A DNA stretch of 64,000 nucleotides from Pseudogymnoascus destructans (lineage: Eukaryota > Ascomycota > Leotiomycetes > Thelebolales > Thelebolaceae): the NCBI RefSeq assembly GCF_001641265.1, contig NW_020167527.1, positions 1,404,441 through 1,468,440 on the forward strand. Reading direction: 5' to 3'. Both the position numbers and the translations under genes were made by a program. Below, piece after piece: positions 58,921 to 64,000 of the stretch (within the stretch, counting starts at the first letter, position 1; each line of letters starts with the position of its first letter). Under the pieces are notes generated by a model. That model made no database searches and had not been told where the DNA came from. It saw nothing but the letters and a program-made list of their open reading frames with translations.

Positions 58921-60164
58921 AATATGGCCTCACTAGTACCAAAATCAACTATTCCCTCAATGTTAGATCCTGATATGTTTGTTGAATCTCACGTATCAAT
59001 ACCTGCCTCTGCAACTCAACAATCCACCCAGTTGACAGAGTCAATTAGAAGTAAGAAATGCCCTCGTACCTCATTTGTTTGGAAGCATATGCCTGGTCCA
59101 GTAAATACTATATATACTCAAGGCAAATATGTCTACTGGCGATGTCAATACTGCTCATGAGAGTATAGAGAATCTGGAGGTACAGCATTTATTGCACGAC
59201 ATCTACAAACAGAGCATAACATCACAGATGAGGAGAAAGAGCAACGTGCCATCTCTCAACAACTTAGTATTGCATCTGCCTTTCGACATGGAGAAGAGAA
59301 CCAGAAAAAGCGTCGATGTCTAGATTCTTCTCTACTACTATCAACCCAGCAACACTCAAACAGCTATTTGTACGATGGATCTCCCGTTGTTCAGTTCCAT
59401 TTCGAATGGTAGAGTATTCAGAATTTAGAGACCTTCTCTTCTTCCTCAATCCCGGCATCAATTCCTGGCTGCCTACAGACCACCACACTATCAAAAATTG
59501 GACCCTCACAGCCTACGAATCGGAGAGGCAACGTATACAACAAGGTCTTCAATCTGCGCAGTCTAAGAATCATTTCACAGTTGATCTATGGACCTCTACC
59601 AACTCTAAAGCGCTTCTCGGTATAATTGGTCACTACTTTGCAGATAATGGAGACCTCTGACAGTCAGTTCTAGCTTTGAGAGAATTGGAAGGACGACATA
59701 CTGGTGATAATCAGGCAAGACTAATTATGAGAATTATTGAGGAGTATGGAATTGCCTCGAAGGTTGTCTATTTTATGATGGACAATGCTGAGAACAATGA
59801 AACTATGATGAGAGCGCTTTCTTCCTGCAAGTTATTCCTCTTAGAAATAGCTATTACCAATAACTAACTATATTGTTTAGTACTACAGGAACAGTTCGAA
59901 TACAATCCAATTCATCACCGACTTCGTTGTAATGGTCATATTATCAATTTAACTGCTCAGGCCTTTCTCTTTTCAACTGAAGAAGAAGCCCTATCACAAG
60001 AGAACAATCAAGGCAGTTCTGATACCCCTTCTGAGCTTGAAATGGAGAGCTGGTGTCGGAAAGGTCCTCTTGGAAAGCTTCATAATATTGTAGTATATAT
60101 TCAAAGATCTCCACAACGAATTGCGGCCTTTGTCAAGCTCAGTTCTGGCAAGCGTCTAGTCAGG

Positions 60165-61084
60165 GATCATGTCATACTGACATTCGTTGCACTCAGTTTG
60201 CTATCAAACTCAAGAGCAAACTTGGAAATCTCCTCCTCAAACCTACAAGTCACTATACATATTTTGGCTTATCACACCAACAACAAGAGCAATACTACTC
60301 AACGATTGCTACAACCATCTATGATTCATTACACGTCATCGCTCCTTAGTTACTGGGCCGATATTACCACATAGCATATCTCTACAACCCTCTATGATTC
60401 ATTACATGACATCACTCATACTACCACATGACATATCTCTACCAACTAGAGGCCTAGGAGCATGAACGATAGCTCTAAAAGCTCCTACAAACCTCTATGA
60501 TTCATTACATGTCATCGCTCTTTAGTTACCCACAAGATTGGTTAAGTTATGACATAATTTGTCTATGACATAATTTGTCTATAGGGGTACTCTGACCTTG
60601 GACCTCCTTTTACTTCCTATAGGCTACGAACCTAAGAGATGGTTCTATGGGATTCTCTTACGTCGACTACAGTTACCAAGCCTGGTAAGTCATGGAAAGT
60701 CTTGAAAAATGAGAGAACTACACTCCTTTAGCATAAATAGGATTGCCCTTTCCTTAAGAAAGGGCAAGCAGACAATACAGTAAATTGACTATCACATACT
60801 TCCACATCTTTTCCAAGCTTCCAAGCATTGATCTTGTTACTCCTTGTTTCTGAAAAGTCAGTGAGCTGTTAACCTCTGACTTACCCCTGAGTTCCCAGAC
60901 TCAACATTTGTTGCAACTTGTCTGAACCACTTCACTACATCACACACCTGATTGCTGCGTTGTGGAATAGTCTAAGCTACGACCCTTTGGCTCTGTTTTC
61001 TAAGACAGTGTGTTGTCTTAGTAAATTCATCCCTTCCTTGGGTGGCTAGATTCTCACATCTGGTGCACCCACCATTACAGATAA
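60165..61084 (+). repeat. solo Ty3 LTR, B type, inside the hAT ORF
   Basis: The LTR is 60170-61079 (910 bp), starts TGTCATACTGAC and ends CCACCATTACA. The flanks GATCA and GATAA match at four of five bases, consistent with an old target duplication. It breaks the hAT transposase after the reading GKRLVRD. Confidence 0.88.
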
Positions 61085-61547
61085 CAAGACTCGATAGAAC
61101 TCCTGGTATGCTATGATCGACTGCGCTATCCAAGAGCATATAAACTTGGCAATTGACTGGGTCGTACTAACAAATATCCACCACTTTCTTAAGTTCTTTC
61201 ATCAAGCAACACTAGCAACAGAGGGCCAAAGGGCAACAATTGAGCATATTCTCTCAACAATGGAATTTCTACTTGAGCAGCTTGAACTTGGCAAACTTGA
61301 GTATATCAACGATTCTCATATTAGCCCTTGTATCAATTCAGCCTGGTCTAAATTAGACAAGTACTATAGCCTGACTGAACGATCTCCAGCTTATATTGTA
61401 GCCATGGTATTAGTACCCTTTCAAAAATGGACTTGGATTGAAGACAACTGGGAGAGCACTTGGATAGTAACAGCAAAGGCATCTATGCAGCTATTTTGGG
61501 ACGAGCAATACAAGCCAACACCTCAACTAGTAATGTCATCAAATGAG

Positions 61548-62016
61548 CTAGTTGTAATGGGTGCCGTCGTTACAGTACATGTGGTATATAAAGCATGTTA
61601 CGCATATTCCGGGTGAGCCGGAATACTGTAGTCTTTTTGGCTCAGTGGGATGTAGCGCGAGCGTAACCGTACATCATTACAAGAGTATTCCGGCTCACTG
61701 GTCAATGGGTTTTGATTGGCTCGCTAGTTGGGTGGGCTAAGCGAGCAATCAGTGTAATTCCTTACCTGGCTGACAAGGGGGCGTCCTTGGGGGCTTAAGC
61801 TATTATATACACACCTTAGCATCCTGAGTAGTAACGGGCCTAGAAGCAAGTACGAGATGATACGCTAGAAGCCTCTACATCCGTGCCGGGACGTCACGGA
61901 CTATAGGGGGGGATAATTGTAACGGGTGCCGCCGTTACAGTACATGTGGTATATAAAGCATGTTACGCGTATTCCGGGCGAGCCGGAATACTGTAGTCAT
62001 ACATCATTACACTAGT
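61548..62016 (+). mobile_element. TRIM-like miniature LTR element
   Basis: The element is 61553-62011 (459 bp), with target duplication CTAGT at 61548-61552 and 62012-62016. It is built of a left LTR 61553-61681 (129 bp), a 236-bp internal part, and a right LTR 61918-62011 (94 bp, the same sequence with about 35 bp missing). A purine tract ATAGGGGGGGATAAT stands directly before the right LTR, as a polypurine tract should. There is no coding potential. No usual tRNA primer site is seen after the left LTR. It belongs to the same family as the solo copies at 10854 and 11080. Confidence 0.8.
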
Positions 62017-62359
62017 ACAGGAGAAGACTGAGCATCAAATCTGGCTTGAGCAGAAGAGGCGGCAGCCACCAGTTATTGATGAGTATATCAAGTACTGCCT
62101 GGCAGGTATTACACCAGAAGTTGACCCAAAGTCCTGGTGGATGGAGCCAGCACAGCATGCAACCTATCCCAACCTGGCGGTGATGGCATTAGACATACTG
62201 TCAATACCAGCGATGTCTGCCGAGCCTGAACGCCTATTTTCCAGTGCCGCTCTCACAATTATTGAAAGGAGGAATAGGCTTGGAGTTGAGTCAGTTGAGG
62301 CATTAGAGTGCCTAAAATCCTGGTACAGGGGAGGAGGCACAGCTTGGGTAGATAATTGA

Positions 62360-62789
62360 ATTAGTGACGACGGGTCGAGAGTAGATGACAGCAAGGTATA
62401 TTGTTAGTATTGTAATATATTGCTATATCACCATATTAATATCATGATATATGGCGTGATACAATATCGCAAGATGTAATATGCTGACAATATCATACAC
62501 CATAATTCTGACAATATATCATGATATCATATAATAATATGATATCTAGGATTTAATGGACTTGTTGCCTGAGAGATCGGAGAGGGCTGATTCGCTGGTT
62601 GAGGGGCCGGTGAGGCATCTGAACGTATATTTGCTAGCGGAGGAATAAGCTGTTGTGTTTCTATGAAGATTAGTAGAGGCTTAAATATGTTGGTGTAGTT
62701 ACTTACCCTTTATTCGCCCCCGGCGTCTAGCAAATAGGTAAGATTTATGGTCGGTCACTACTGGTAACCTTTTGAGTTCATTCACGAAA
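62360..62789. other. right hAT end and flank, no gene seen
   Basis: AT-rich hAT terminal sequence up to about 62545, then unique sequence without a gene. Confidence 0.5.
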
Positions 62790-63213
62790 TTAGTTATGTA
62801 GCGCTCCTGGGGAGGCGAATAACGTCTTTGATGAGCTTGACTCGATCTTTAGCGTCAAGGTCGCCAATGTCTCTGAAGACCTTGTAGTTATTATTCGTGG
62901 CAATGTAGAGCGCGATAATAGCAAACTCTTGTCCATATGTGTAAAAGCGCTCTTCAATGGATCCAGGATTCGCCCCCTGGCGGCACGCATCGAGTACACG
63001 TCGTATTGTCTGCTCCGCTTGCGTTCTTGATTCTCCTCAAGACGAACCCTGAACATACTCACAACCCTAAGCAAAGAAAGCACTCTTGTTGAAATGTTCC
63101 CAAAGAGAATTACTTCGTATAAATGTCTTGAGCCTCTTTAGGACGTTTTTCAAACGCTGCCTTTAGGTCTAGGTATTCTCCTGTCTCGAATTGAACAAGA
63201 ACTTGGGACGGCA
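62790..63213 (-). CDS. small unrecognised gene, exon structure unresolved
   Basis: The ATG at 63213 gives MPSQVLVQFETGEYLDLKAA and ends at a GTAATT donor-like site near 63112. Below it, one frame reads TIRRVLDACRQGANPGSIEE and continues FAIIALYIATNNNYKVFRDI to a TAA near 62800, which looks like real protein. I could not find a splice that joins the two frames cleanly. It may have one more intron or a frame error. No family recognised. Confidence 0.4.
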
Positions 63214-63475
63214 TTTTGTGGGGAAGACGGTGGGGAAGCTGGATGGACGTGGGCAGAGAGCTACTTTTAACGCATCGGCGATTCGCGTAGACCACGTGCT
63301 GAAGCGTCGGGCGAATGCTGTGCCGACGTGAACAAGGCTCCTTGTCTTAAGTTCGGCATTATAGTTTTCCCGTATCCCGAGGCTGTCGCTGATACTACCA
63401 AAAGCTTATATTGTGATGCTCAACAAAGTTCCGTGACGTGTATAGAGGACAGGCTCTCAAAACCAGCTCTTTGCT
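63214..63475. other. divergent intergenic region
   Basis: Space between the small minus-strand gene and the kinase-like gene. No gene seen. Confidence 0.4.
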
Positions 63476-64000
63476 ATGCCTACTACGCTCGAATTCCACG
63501 GTCGCAACCCCATCACATTCGAATCTGCTGAAAAAGTAGAAGCGAACGTCATCCGCCAGCTAGGTTACGGTCCTGCAGCAGCAGAGCTCCGGCAGGAACT
63601 TTGGAAGGAGAGAAGAGAGATTGAAGCCATTGCTAAACATCACCTTGGATTAGGAAGTGAGCTCAGCTACACTGTCCTCGAGCAGTCGACATGGATCCAA
63701 GGCGGCTTCAATATTTGCGTACCTATTGAGGCAAATCTTGGCAAGTTATCGAAGAAACTTATCTTTCGATGCCCGATGCCACAAGCTTGCCGAAAGCATA
63801 TACCCGGCACGGTAGATGAGAAGCTCAGCTGTGAGTTGGGAGCATATATGTGGATGCAGGATAAGTGCCCTGATATCCGTATCCTCACTTATACGGCTTT
63901 GGCTTCTCGGACAGCCGACATGTGAGCCACCTTCCTACAGTCTATTCCGTGCCGTTCCTAATTCTGTTTGGAGTCTAGTTCGGCCAATTTACCCACGCAG
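63476..64000 (+). CDS. APH-like (aminoglycoside phosphotransferase family) protein, 3' end outside window
   Basis: From ATG 63476 the protein reads MPTTLEFHGRNPITFESAEK and has GGFNICVPIEA, matching the loop that binds nucleotide in fungal APH-fold kinases, and KLSCELGAYMWMQDKCPDIRI, the alpha-C helix region. At about 63883 the frame slips: the expected PHLYGFGFSDSRH follows in another frame, as if one C were missing after CGTAT. Either the gene is a pseudogene or the sequence has an error. The downstream part is beyond the window or interrupted. The family is large in fungi and substrates are mostly unknown. Confidence 0.55.

Larger units (their letters stand above)
52272..58925 (-). mobile_element. 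full-length Ty3/gypsy chromovirus-type retrotransposon
   Basis: The element is 52277-58920 (6644 bp) on the minus strand, with the 5-bp target duplication AATAT at 52272-52276 and 58921-58925. LTRs are 58028-58920 (893 bp, 5') and 52277-53170 (894 bp, 3'). I see two differences between them, one 1-bp length change in a C run and one C/T change, so insertion is very recent. A polypurine tract AAAAGGGGGATCA ends next to the 3' LTR. The sequence after the 5' LTR (CCTTGCCTGCTTC) does not start with the TGG of a usual tRNA primer site. It sits just before the ATG of the hAT transposase. Confidence 0.96.
51989..62545 (+). mobile_element. decayed hAT-type DNA transposon hosting three retroelements
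   Basis: Left end region 51989-52276 and right end region 62395-62545 are both AT-rich and share ATCATGATATT-type subterminal repeats. Transposase pieces on the plus strand are 58924-60169, 61080-61552 and 62017-62359. They show a BED-finger-like start (WRCQYC, then HLQTEH), EYGIASKVVYFMMDNAENN in the middle, and the C-terminal hAT dimerisation motif (MALDILSIPAMSAEPERLFS). Decay marks are a TGA after CQYCS, a frame change near 59317, and a TGA after NGDL. Exact terminal inverted repeats were not identified and the outer borders are approximate. Confidence 0.75.

Overview
The window is from a filamentous ascomycete (Pezizomycotina-like). Genes carry short GT-AG introns (mostly 44-66 nt), the conserved proteins are fungal (Rix7, Vps20, cytochrome c, Ptc5-type phosphatase, Rqc1/TCF25, SH3-RasGEF), and the repeats are a fungal Ty3/gypsy chromovirus-type retrotransposon and a hAT transposon. 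No species can be fixed from sequence alone.

Layout. (1) 1-9042 is a compact gene block: a DUF2293 protein (5' end outside the window), RIX7 and VPS20 divergent from one 307-bp intergenic space, then CYC1 divergent from a single-membrane-span, probably mitochondrial protein. (2) 9530-20446 is a transposon-rich accessory island. It holds a caspase/legumain-like gene broken by two 128-129 bp LTR-like inserts, a solo Ty3 LTR that itself contains another solo LTR, a 5'-truncated and decayed Ty3 copy, a RIP-like fossil element, and a 5'-truncated paralogue of the caspase-like gene. (3) 20450-31192 starts with a low-complexity, gene-poor stretch full of simple tandem repeats and a C10-interrupted ORF, then ATX1-like copper chaperone and RQC1. 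(4) 31193-39524 holds PTC5 (divergent from RQC1), a tRNA-Ala(AGC), and a Cdc25-type RasGEF. (5) 39525-47789 is about 8 kb with no gene I can support; it carries long hexamer and decamer arrays just upstream of the RasGEF gene. (6) 47790-62545 is a second accessory island: an aldo-keto reductase pseudogene, a GH18 chitinase with a homopolymer frameshift, and a decayed hAT transposon carrying three separate retroelement insertions, each with its own 5-bp target duplication (one imperfect). One insert is a full-length, intact-ORF Ty3 element whose two LTRs differ at only about two places. (7) 62790-63925 holds a small unresolved gene and the start of an APH-like kinase gene.

The housekeeping genes do not form a pathway; they are ordinary neighbours (ribosome assembly, ESCRT-III, respiration, copper delivery, ribosome quality control, mitochondrial dephosphorylation, Ras signalling). 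The accessory islands are the interesting part. The same Ty3 family and the same very small LTR family occur in both islands, and target duplications let the order of insertion events be read. The small family includes a 459-bp LTR-internal-LTR copy that looks like a terminal-repeat retrotransposon in miniature (TRIM). The caspase-like gene family, seen twice here, is the most likely under-described protein family.
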